This document shows, one piece after another, positions 46,909 through 58,041 of a stretch of 64,000 nucleotides of DNA (the first letter of the stretch is position 1; each line of letters opens with the position of its first letter). Both the position numbers and the translations under genes were made by a program. Below the pieces are notes generated by a model. It was given only the letters and a program-made list of their open reading frames with translations, ran no database searches and was not told where the DNA came from. Source of the stretch: Atopsyche davidsoni (Eukaryota > Arthropoda > Insecta > Trichoptera > Hydrobiosidae); assembly GCA_022113835.1 (NCBI GenBank), contig JAILWY010000005.1, positions 1,754,501 to 1,818,500 of the forward strand, in the 5' to 3' direction.

Positions 46909-46944
46909 TATAAAGGGGCCCCGGGATCATAAAGCGGATCAGTT
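46909..46944 (+). promoter_or_regulatory. Candidate core promoter: TATAAA plus TCAGTT initiator
   Basis: TATAAA at 46909-46914 is followed by TCAGTT at 46939-46944. If the A at 46941 is +1, the TATA box starts at -32, the canonical metazoan spacing, and TCAGTT fits the arthropod initiator TCAGTY. AGATA, resembling a downstream promoter element, begins at about +30, two bases late. The pair lies in a GC-rich island, which makes a chance TATA less likely than in the AT-rich background. No transcript evidence is available. Confidence 0.35.
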
Positions 46945-46996
46945 ACTGCCGTCTTTAATAGCGGCCGAAAGATAACACGTTCGGGTCGGGCTCATT

Positions 46997-47146
46997 ATGA
47001 GTAATGCGGCAGTCACCCGCCGAGCCCGTCGCTGGTCTGGAGAGCGACGCGCGCAGAAAGGGTTGACTTGGAAACAAGAGCAGACATCCCTAAATCTTAA
47101 AATAAAAATAAAGTTTACACAGCAAAAAATTGAACCTGGTCTCTAG
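46997..47146 (+). CDS. Short ORF (49 aa) downstream of candidate promoter, unknown
   Basis: This is the first ATG downstream of the candidate start site at 46941, in context CATTATGA with A at -3. It opens a frame starting MSNAAVTRRARRWSGERRAQ, basic and Arg-rich for about 25 residues, then Lys/Gln-rich as the DNA turns AT-rich, with a TAG at 47144-47146. I recognise no family and see no signal peptide or membrane segment. The Arg bias could come simply from GC-rich DNA. It could be a leader exon, a micropeptide or chance; chance is most likely if no transcript is found. Confidence 0.2.
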   Translation: MSNAAVTRRARRWSGERRAQKGLTWKQEQTSLNLKIKIKFTQQKIEPGL

Positions 47147-47767
47147 TATATATAATAAATGATAATTAATAAATATTTTAAATTATTGTTTATTAATAAA
47201 AATGGCGAAATTTCGAAAAAATCCACCAAGAGATCGAATTTTTTAAATTTAATTAAAAATCTCGAATATTTAAAAATTATTATTTAAAATATTAAAATGG
47301 AACTCCACTGAGTACATATATATGTTATAGAAGAAAATATTTATAATATCCTTTATTAGATGCACTTAGTAAATATAATGTAATAAAATAAATATGTATT
47401 TATGCACTTCATCATTTGCACCAATAGGTATTCAAAAACATTATTTCAAAATATAACGAATTCTTTATATCACTGCAATATTATATTTGATCGGATATTT
47501 ATATTTGATATTTTTAACATTTTAATGAAAGCCATCTTTTATTTTAGGCCTACTTTAAAAATAAAAAATAAATTATATATATTTATTTTAAACTACCAAT
47601 ATGAAAAAAAACCCGAATGACTAGGTTACTATATCCCCATATTTATTTTATTTTTTTAAAACATTTGCTTCACGACAAATGTAATTATTGATATCTTTTA
47701 TGATCAATTTTTAAAAAGTTTCAAGTATTTAATGCTTTTAACATATAAAACATGTCCCAAAATTAAT
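47147..47767. other. AT-rich spacer
   Basis: Low-complexity; the 72-codon frame at 47402-47620 has no family signature. Confidence 0.4.
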
Positions 47768-47961
47768 GCAAGATTAGAATTTTGTCGCCATTTTTGCAGT
47801 AAAGTTTTAAAAGGCTGCCGAGCTTTCATTATTTTTTAAATATTGTTCAATAATGAAGACACGTTGTTCTATGATTCAATATCACTGTCAGCTGTCAAAT
47901 TGATTTTTTTTAAGTGTTTCCAAAACTTTACTGCAAAAATGGCGACAAATTCAAATCTTGC
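47768..47961. mobile_element. MITE with about 40-bp terminal inverted repeats
   Basis: Left arm 47768-47808 starts GCAAGATTAGAATTTTGTCG; right arm 47922-47961 is its reverse complement apart from one substitution and a small gap. Both share CGCCATTTTTGCAGTAAAG exactly. The ends and the left extension TGTCCCAAAATTAATGCAAG recall Tc1/mariner termini. About 110 non-coding bases lie between, including CACTGTCAGCTGTCAAATTG. Target-site duplication is unclear because the right end is diverged outside the arm. Confidence 0.8.
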
Positions 47962-50900
47962 GACTTCCTATACTTTACTTATTTTACCGTCTAATTACAA
48001 TGTTTAATTTTTTGACTTAATTATTTCTAAAACAATATAAAATTAATAATTGCCTAAATGTGAAGCCTTTGTGGTTTGATTAATATTGTACTTTGTTTTA
48101 ACTGTTAAAATTTGGATATTGGAATTATTAACAAAAGTTTATTAATTAGTTCCTATATGCTGAATTAAGGCATGGAATTTAAAATCAGTAAATAGTCACT
48201 TTTTTCTCAAGCCACCTCAATGAGAAATGAATTGAGTGGGTAGAAAAAATGAAATCAGTCTGTCGTTTAATAACAATTATCAATAATGTGTTGTTTAAAG
48301 TATAGTTTGCACTTCACACCTAAGACCCCAAAAAAGTTATAACTGTCAAAATATTTATTCTGTTCTGTGTACCAACAAGTTTTCAATTCTCTCTTCTAGA
48401 TTTATAAAATTATACGCGTTTTTGTTAAGAAATAGATTATTAAATATTCACCTTATAACCACACCAGAGCAAAAATATACTCTAGCGATAAGAGCTTTTT
48501 GGGTTCATAATTTACAGTGTCGCGCGTGGCGGGTTTCTTATCACACAGCTGGGCCTAAAAAAAAGGTTCTCGACATCTGCAGCGGCTGTCGATACAAGAA
48601 AAATGCCGGCAAAAAATAAACGCTCTCCCTTTTGAAGTCGAAAATCGTTATAGAAAGCCAGAGGCAAGACGTTGCGTTTGAACTGAATGAACTTTCAGAT
48701 ATGAGATTACTGATAATGTTTAACTCTATTTAAAAATCTTTTTTTTATGCCTATATTTTTTTGTAAATCCTTTTAAATTCATATACAAGTTCTAAGGTTT
48801 TCAGTGAATTTTGTGAATTTGAATGCTTTCGTTTGATTCAAAGCTTTTTCGAAATCTGATTTAAAAGTCTGGTTTTTCTCTGTAAATCGTATAAGCAGTC
48901 TCGCTGTAATCACTTTGTAGGACTGAAGATAATCTAAGCGAATAAAGCATAGTGTGTGCTTGAACATGAAAGTAAAATTATTCCCCTAGAATGAGAATTT
49001 TAATTTAAATTGTAATAACATCTTTTAAAAACAATTCATAGATTTAGTTAGAACCACAACCAACGTATAAGCGTAGCACAAAGTTTGCCTAAAATAAGCT
49101 CTGAATCGTGTTATAAAGTATTTTTTCAATCATTACCACTTAAAGAATTTGTTTTCATAACCACTGAAATAAGATACGAGGCCTATAAATTGTGTGGAAA
49201 AAGAAGGGACAATTAAAATATACCTAAAGTTATATATAAATAAATGTAAGCATTCAAAAAATTTTGAAAGTATATTTTGAATGTAATACTTTTTTAAAAT
49301 GGTCTGTAATTAAATGAGACGAACAAACAATAGCACTTTTTTACCATTTGTAAATTTTACTTTTTGGGATAGATTATCTGGAATTTTTTATATCTGTTTG
49401 GCATCCTCTTTTTCTTAGATCAATGACCACAAATTTTCAAGATGTAATAAATCGTCACAGGTAAAGGTCACAGGTGTTTAATAAAAACGAGAAATAGCTT
49501 ATGATTATACCTAAATAATATTTTAATCGTAACGTTTATACAAAACTACAACAATTGTGGGTTTTAATTTAATAATATAATAAAATATATTTTAATATTC
49601 TAGATTAAAAAAAGGTAATGTAAACAATTTTATAAAACTTAATAATTAAAACAGTACTATATTTCCGTTTGTTACTTTTACGAAATAGAAAGTATTGCCA
49701 GTTAGCAATATGATATTATAACTCATAATTAGCACAAAGGATTTGTTTTATTAATTGGTGTTTCTTTAAAATTACTGTAATTCATACAAAAGAACCTTTT
49801 GGAGTTCAACTTATAACTTCACAAAGGGTCTATTGTCGAACCTCCCTACGATTTTGACACATTCTCCTTTCAATGGTTCAAAGTAATAATTCATATAACT
49901 TAGTATATACAAGCAAACAAGCTTCCTCCTTTGCTTAAAGACTTCATCAAAGAATTAACTTATGCTTACATTAATTTTATATATGAACCTAATTAATAAT
50001 GTTGATGTAATTAATGTGTACCGCTTTGATGTATTACAAATTACGACAAATTTTATCAAATTCGACAGAAATTTCCTGAAACTAACTCGAAACAGACAAG
50101 AAGTTTTTCTTTGAGCTGCAGACTTGCAAAATTATTAAAGGGGTAGTTTCAAAGCCTCTTTCTGAAATAAAGCAGCATTCTTTGTGAGTATGTAAATGTC
50201 CCCCAAGAAGCCACTAACAATGGAAACCGGAGATGGCCCCTTACTGCGGGAAGGAGTCACCTATCACGAGAAGAGGTAATTTCAGTATACGTTATGGGTG
50301 AGAATGTCCTGAAACTAGCTTGCATGAAATGCATTATTTTACACATACGCTAAAACTGCACAAATAATTTTTTTTTAGCAATTAAACTCCATTATTCATG
50401 ACGTCCATTAGATTTTTATCTGGTCACGGAGGTTATATTCCTTTCAACCAGCTGTTTCTGAGCTGGAGTTATATGCACGTGTGAAACAAATAAAACAGAT
50501 ATTTATTGATTTGTTATAGAAATGACAATTTTTAATTCATTTGATATAAACTATTGGTTACAGATATTTTTTTATTTTTTTTTGTTTGATATAAAATTCC
50601 TACAAAAAACATTATTATCAAAACATATTTATCAAATTTAATGGAGACGCACAATAAACATTTTTAGAAATTAAATAACTTAACACGAAAATAACGCTGA
50701 ACTTAATTTGGAGAAGCACTTAATTTAGTTACAAAAAGTTATTACGATCTTGTAACTCTGTCAATAAAATGCCAGAATTAATAAAAAAAAAGTAATTAAT
50801 AAATATTTAACCACCAGTGTTATATGTACAAGGTGGTTTTTTCTAGAATATACAAAGAAAATTCTTCATAAATTGCCTTTGGGGTTAAAAGTTGCAAAGC

Positions 50901-53539
50901 TCGTCAGACCCACAATTCCTTTGTACCTTCAAATATGTTTTAGGTGTAATTTTAAGTTCTATTTTCCCAGTCGTACGACACCTCTGATGCATGGCTGTAC
51001 TCTAGATAACTAAGTTTCAGAGAGGACCACACTCATTTTCAGAGTGAATTCGGAGTACAGTAACTCTATTTGATCTATCCCTTTGAAATGTTTCTATAAC
51101 AGAAATGTGAAGGTAATGACCTTTAATTCCGTTTCGATTTTTAGGTTATATATTTCAGTAAGGCTCAATATACACACACACATATATATATTATAATATA
51201 CACATGCACAATTATAGATGTAAACTATAAAATAATGACGGCACAGATATGTTTTAGATTAAATCTATTTTAAAAATATATTAATAATTTAACATTAATT
51301 AACCGAGCATTATTAGTCATCATTCGTGCAAAAAAAAAACGTGTATTTTATAATTAGTTTTAAGCCATAAAATATTTGCTAATTTTATGTATATTTTAAT
51401 TATGTGGCATATTATGCAAAGTATGAGTTTGATTATTAAAAGTTTGATAGTATAAAACAATTAATCATTTGCAAAGTATCGCTTGGAGTTTTTTTTAAAT
51501 GCACAATACATAATAAAAAAACATCATTATATCTCGTATCCTGGTCTATGGTTTACAAAACCAAAACTGCATCTCACGCTTTGAATGTAAAAATGTAATT
51601 ATTTTTTTAACAAGAAATAACATTTTAATTAAGATGTTCTACCAATTTATATTTTTTATTTAAAAAAACAAAATTTGTTTGCAAAGATATTATTTTTTCA
51701 CAATTGTTTGTATAAAAGTTATTTTAAGAAATAAATTTCTTAAATGATGTACCATATATTTCCTTTGTATCAAAATATTTTCATTTAATTTATTACAAAA
51801 ACACAATTTTTGCAAAACATGATATTTAGATCAATGCGTGGGTTTCATTTATAAATGCCCAAATTTTTGTGTACAAGAAAATCTATTTTTAACAAACAGC
51901 GAAAATAGATTTTTCTCAACCCTACGGAGCACTAATGTTCGTCTGTAATCTCTTCCCCGAAGAAGTAAAACCAACTTATCCCTGTTTCGAATACTCTACG
52001 ACTTCTCCAAGAATCTGCCAGATTCGTATTACCTGCCATGGATCACCTCTTCGTTTAAGGCTTTACAATAACCATTCGACACAATGGTTTGACATCATGA
52101 TTGTCAACTTCTGAAATCAAACAAACTTTAAATAGTTGTTATTTCAAAAATGAAACACTCATTGTTCTTACCTCTAAATATATATATAGTTTCAAAAAAC
52201 AAATAAAGATGTATTAAAACGTATAAGTTACCGTCTTAAAACAAGGTTAGATTTATACAATATAATAACATAAATTTTGCAGGTGAGCGAGAAGAAACTC
52301 TTACTGACATTAATAAAACTATTATTTTATGTATTTCAATCGTATAAGAGTTTTACCATTTCAAGACAGGTTTTGAACTACACAGAAAAACGTTGCTTGA
52401 TTATTATTAAAACTCTCCCATATGCGCACTGTTATAGAAGTTATCTATTCAGTCATATTATAAGTAAAGATTCGAAAATCGCGTATTTTTTAGAATTTAT
52501 GCTGCAGGTATTTTAATACAGAATTTAAAACACTTAATTTTTTTATAATATTTTTTCGTATAGAGTGGTTTTACTGTATTATGGTGCGGCCAGCCAAGTA
52601 TTGAAGATTGAGAAAAACATTAGAACTGCCGGGAAGAATTTTATTTGCCTAGAACTACGTAGGGGACCGCCACTAAGCCTGATTCATTCGAGAGCTTTCA
52701 CACGGGTATGTTGAACTTTGATAGTAAGCTTTCCTCGGTGAGCACATTATTTGCGTCTGTTTATGTGATATTTTTTATGTCGCGGTGTAGGGTCTACACT
52801 TGAAGTTTTCCTCTTTTTACAAGTCTTCTTTTTATTTCGCTAGATAAGTTTATCTTTATTCCCCTCTTGGCTCATATATGTGGAGTTGTTTATTTTAAAA
52901 GCTCTCGCAATTTGTTTTTATAGTAAACTTTATCGTAGTGTAAACTTAATTTTTGTTGCCAAAACAACTATCATAAATTTACAACGGAATGTAATATGAT
53001 TTAAACTATGTATCATGACATTCCCATTCTTATTAATTTTATATCAAATTTAATGGCTGCAATAGTGATTAAAGTTTTTGTCAATAATAAAATATTTATA
53101 TTAGATGAATAATTATCCAAATATTTAATATTTTTCTAAATTTTTACTGTCGTTGTAATAGCAAATACTGAGTTTTTTGAATTTTTTTTTTCATATGTCA
53201 TATTTCATGATTGTGATTCAATCTCTGAAGACGAGCCTTCAGCAATGACACCAAAGCATCAAAATTCTCAAAATAAATCGTAGCTTTACTTTTAAGTATA
53301 GATGTGTTTAAAGAGACTGTAAAAAAATATTTTATTTTAGAGGTTTACATCTATGGTTTAATATACATACAAATACAATAAATATTATACCAATAAACTA
53401 TACGCCATGCATTTCAATGATATCTAACTTTCTGTTATTTATTTAGAATTTCATATTTCCAGACGTGTAAGTGTTGATTTCTATCACCACAGCTTCATAT
53501 GAACAACTTTCACTGAACAGCAATAGATATTCATCAACT
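47962..53539. other. AT-rich spacer with islands
   Basis: No gene seen. GC-richer patches lie at about 48480-48680, 50150-50300, 51930-52090 and 52570-52760. A short CA/TA microsatellite lies at about 51172-51200. CTGAAGACGAGCCTTCAG at 53229 is a small hairpin related in sequence to the motifs at 8740 and 31807. The 79-codon frame at 52277-52516 is not protein-like. Confidence 0.4.
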
Positions 53540-53860
53540 AGAAATAGGTAACCTTCAGGTAGGCTCTCCACAGAATATCGACTCATAGATTTGAATACTC
53601 TTGAGGTTATTTATGACGTTTGGTCTATTATGAATGCATACCTCAGCCCGCGGTCGGGCTTTGCGCCCTGTTGCTGGACGGATTCATTTAATGAAGCGAG
53701 ATGGGATCAGTTACTTAATTGTATGCAAGCCCGCGAAGGTTCTAGAATCTTAATGAGTTAGGTTATTATTAACGGGCCCTGCGCAGGCCTCGGGGTAATG
53801 AATAATACCCGTCGCTCGTCTGGTCCTGATGGGGTTAGAATTGAGAAATTCGTAAGAGAA
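53540..53860. other. GC-rich island
   Basis: Non-repetitive block with alternating GC-rich and TAAT-rich strings (for example TTAATGAGTTAGG, GGTAATGAATAATACCC at 53794). The GGTAAT...ATTACC-like symmetry and homeodomain-type cores suggest a regulatory element; no ORF. Confidence 0.3.
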
Positions 53861-56089
53861 GATATGTGCTATATTAAAAAAAAAAAAATTTAAATTCTCT
53901 TTACAGCTTATTTTAATATTTATTTTTTCTTTTGGTTGCTTTCCACTCCTTGGGCTTAATCTTTTTATTAAAATTTGCTTGTGAATATATCACACTGTTT
54001 GAAGTTTTTGGTTGCTTTTAACCACTTAATCCTCTCTCTATTTATAAAAATGTCTTCAAATGGTTCAATTATTATTTTTTATGGACTCAATGTTTGAATT
54101 ATTTAAATTTACGTCTCTAAGGCTTTTGGGATTAATGTAAAAATTACTGATCTCATATTTATTCCAATTAAGGAGATTCATTTAAACAACTAAAACTAAT
54201 TTTTAATATAACCATCCCATTTTAAAATTGGTTGAAACAGTCCGTTTTTTATGTTATAATAACTCAGATGTAATTTTTTTTACTGTAAAATATAATAAAA
54301 ACACGGCAATTCCTAATTTTCAAATTTGTTATTATTCAATATTTTTTTTATTTGTTTTTATTTAAAATCTGTTATTACGTTGTCAAAGTTAGTCTTTCAT
54401 CCATGGTATCCTCTCTACACTGTATTACTCCTAGAGTAAAGCGCTTATGGTTATGATTCGATGGTGTTTTTGTTTTTTACGTAAGTGAAGGACTATCTGA
54501 TGTTTCTATATAATAATGCACAACCCATTTCAGTCGTGTAGCACTTACATTATGCACGGCTATTTTCAAAAACTATTAACTTAATTATATAAAATTCCTA
54601 ACAAATATTAATTAATAAAGCTTACTAACAATAAAAAAAAAAATATATTTTCTTATAAAATATTTAAACCGACTATGAATAAACACCGTTTTTGTATTAT
54701 TTGATAGTTGTTATTATCTTATAAATTATATTATTTTTAGTTGAGAGGCACAAACTGAAGATTGGCTAGTAAGCAGCTGGTTTTTTGAGATATTATATAA
54801 GTTACGTAAATGTCAGGTTTTTTTCTATATGGCTCTTATTATATTTGTTTTATTTACAGGGAAATCATAGAAAACCTGAGTCATAAAGAATGATTCCTTT
54901 TCATAGTGAATCAATCCAATGTAATTAAAAAAACTTTTCAACGTGGTGAATAAAGCCTAGACATTGTGATATAATATATTTTAAATTATAAGTATATTTT
55001 GTTTACATGCGTGATTTCTATTGTGTAAAGTTCTTCTGAAGTGCTTTGGAAAATAAACGTTTATTTAAGATTTTTACTCAAAGAGTAACTTTTATAAAAA
55101 TGCATTTGCTTTTGCACTTTCAATAGAAAGACTTGAATTTATTTTATGTCGCGCAATACATTTCTCCTTGCAAAGTCATAAGACTTCTCTTTGACAACTC
55201 CATACGTCTGAGTCTCGCTGTAATGGAAGCATTATTTATATGAGTATCATTTATATACATTATCTAAAATTCATGCATTGAAACCCGTGTCATATATATT
55301 ATATTGTTATTTTTATGCATCGTTAATTTAATAGATGCAATGTTCATATAAAAAAAATGTAATTTATGATAGTTTAGTACTTTGTTTACTGCCTGTCATT
55401 AAAATTGTTGTCATAATTTTTCTACTAAAAAATGTGAGGTATTGGTACATGTAATTTTATTGTATAAAATATTTTATTCCAACATTTTTTAATTTTGATT
55501 TCCAAGCAGGATAAGTTGTTATTTTCATTTTTAAAATGAAAAGTCAATAAACCACACACGTTATATAGAATAGTATGGCGTTTGTATTTTTATTATCTTG
55601 ATCTTTTTTCTGTTATGAACAGGTTAACCACAGAAAACAGATTTATCGTAAAATTTCAAAAGCTTACTATAAAAAAAATAGTATATAAAAATAAAATATC
55701 TGCGTGTTTTATTACATGTTAAACTTTGATATTCATGCTATAAATCTTAGACTTACCAATTTTAAGAATAGTAAATTTTCAGCGGAAAACAAAGATTTTT
55801 TTAATAGTTTATAATGACGAGTTAATACCAATATACCATTAAAATTTTAAACAAATTCATTAAAATTGACAGCAAAAAAATCACAAATCGGATACAATCA
55901 CAAAACGTAAATAGCGCCATAAATGTCAACAAATTTTAATACAAATGGGTATTTAATCAATGGTGTGAAGTGAGTTTTAATATATGACTGATGATTCGGC
56001 TTTATATTCCTTCAATTCTCAATATAATTGCCACGTATTTTTTTTTAATTACCCATAATTTTTACTTCAATAAGCAATCTATAACTGCC
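53861..56089. other. AT-rich spacer
   Basis: Long low-complexity A/T sequence with no ORF of note and no recognised repeat. Confidence 0.5.
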
Positions 56090-57540
56090 CGAGCTTAATT
56101 CAAAAACGTATAAATCAGACGTCGTCAAAGAAATCGATCCCAACCGGCGCAAGCAGGACGGCGCTACGTTCATTAGTAAAAATATTGTTAATATGTTTTA
56201 ACTGTTGCTTATGTAGGCATTCATCATAATGGTCGTAATGATCTGGCTTGAATATTCATAGGTATTACACTCCGCATATTTCATTTCGGACGCGTACGAT
56301 TCCTCATTTGGTGCCGGACATCTCTCCCGACGTGCGGTGACCAAACGTTTTGGTGGATTCATTTTTATTACCTGCGATTGTGTGAGAAATATAACAGTCT
56401 CTTAGATCAAAGAATGCAAGTGAGAAATTCGAGTCACAAAATCGAGCGTACCACTCCGAACGCACGTGACTTGAATAAGCACATCGTTAATAAAACGCAA
56501 ATGGCTGTATAAGCAGCGCGGTATGACACTACGATATTTATGTACTCATTTAAATTTTTTTATTGTTTGAAGATAAATAAAAATTAATGTTCTATAAAGA
56601 TTTCACTTTTATCACTAAAATTGTGTTTTGTTAATTCTTGGTTATTATATCACATACTTCAAATAATTTGTTCACGAATTAGCGGCTATCTGGTCACAGC
56701 AGCTCAGCCTAAAAAAAAATATTCCCAGCGAGCTGTGCCGTATTAGCATACGTTTATTTTTCAATTAAAACTGTAAAAGTGCTCGCGAGGCGATAGGTAA
56801 CTAATTTAAAAGGCATAACCTGCGAGTCCGTCTCGGAGCTCCGTCCGTCTGCCTGGAAATAAATTTAAATAGAGTTGACGTAAAGGCTCATTAATCTTTG
56901 CCTTGTGCGTCTCGCTCGGACGGACGGCGAGCCAGTGGAGTGCTCGTACGAAAAGCGAACCACCTGCAAAGTGACAGAACGACGATTTAAAAGCTTTTAT
57001 TTAATCTTTTTAAAATAAAAATTAAGAAAAACATTCGAGATCCTCGTAAAAAATAAATTCTGACTGCCTAACAACACTTGAGGGTCAGTATCACATGTAT
57101 TGATTAATATGAACAAAAACACAAATTTTATGTAATTTCGTACTTTTAATTGCTCAAATTACTTGTGATTTCATGAATTCAAATATAAATCAGTTATTTT
57201 GTGGGATACACAGAAAAATAATTTTCTGTCAAATTATTAATACCGCCATGTAATTATCGATCTCCGAGGAACGCACTTCATGCTCGCCACTGGAAACTCA
57301 GGTACGAACCGCGCTTCATGTTTTGTGAACTAAAAAAAGGAATAATTATTGAAATGTGTATTCAGACTGCACAAGCATGGGCGGCCGAGCGTTTATTTGA
57401 CGGGCCGCGATCTCATTTCGGATACCCCGCTGACGCCATCACGGGCGAAGAATGGTGCTGGATGGACTATACTCTGCGATGTCTGGCATGGGTTTCTAGC
57501 CTCCCCTACCGAGGGACCCCATAAATAAAACCTACTCTAA
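56090..57540. other. Cluster of three GC-richer islands
   Basis: Blocks at about 56090-56530, 56690-56980 and 57240-57540. The last contains a 68-codon frame (57318-57524) without recognised domain. None is repeated elsewhere in the window. Confidence 0.3.
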
Positions 57541-57833
57541 GATCGAATCACTCAAAGCCATATATTTTTTTTATTGAATTAATCCAAAGTCTCAAAATCA
57601 CCTATTATTATTTTTTTTAATTATTCACCGAGCCAGTCTTGTGACCGGAGGGTTTATATGAATGTAATGAAACTTGCGACTGTGTAATGTTTATTTGTTA
57701 TTTTAATAAAATATTGATATTCTCTCCACGTTAAATCTACATTTTAGCGACTTTTAATAAGACAATATGGAAATAGTTATAAAAGTATTCAAGTTGATTT
57801 TAAGTTTTTAAAATATCCAAACCACTATCATTG
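57541..57833. other. AT-rich spacer
   Basis: Nothing recognised. Confidence 0.4.
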
Positions 57834-58041
57834 TTATAATGATAAAAGTACCTTTGTATTTTGTCTTCACTTTGAGTTTATAAAAATTATTTGCATTACT
57901 AGTTTCGACCCAATACACTGGGTCATCATCAAATGCATAACTAAGCTGATGTTTAGTTATGAATCAGTGTATTGGGTCGAAGCTAGTAATGCAAAAAAAT
58001 TTAATAAACGACAAAGTACAAAGGTACTTTTATCATTATAA
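57834..58041. mobile_element. Fold-back MITE with nested hairpins
   Basis: Left arm 57834-57920 and right arm 57965-58041 are inverted copies sharing TTATAATGATAAAAGTACCT, TTTGCATTACTAG and TTCGACCCAATACACTG, with a stretch of divergence in the middle. The loop contains a second 9-bp hairpin (CATAACTAA/TTAGTTATG). On the minus strand 57902-57933 reads TTGATGATGACCC...GGGTCGAAAC, a stem flanked by strings resembling the hammerhead core. No protein is encoded. Confidence 0.8.
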
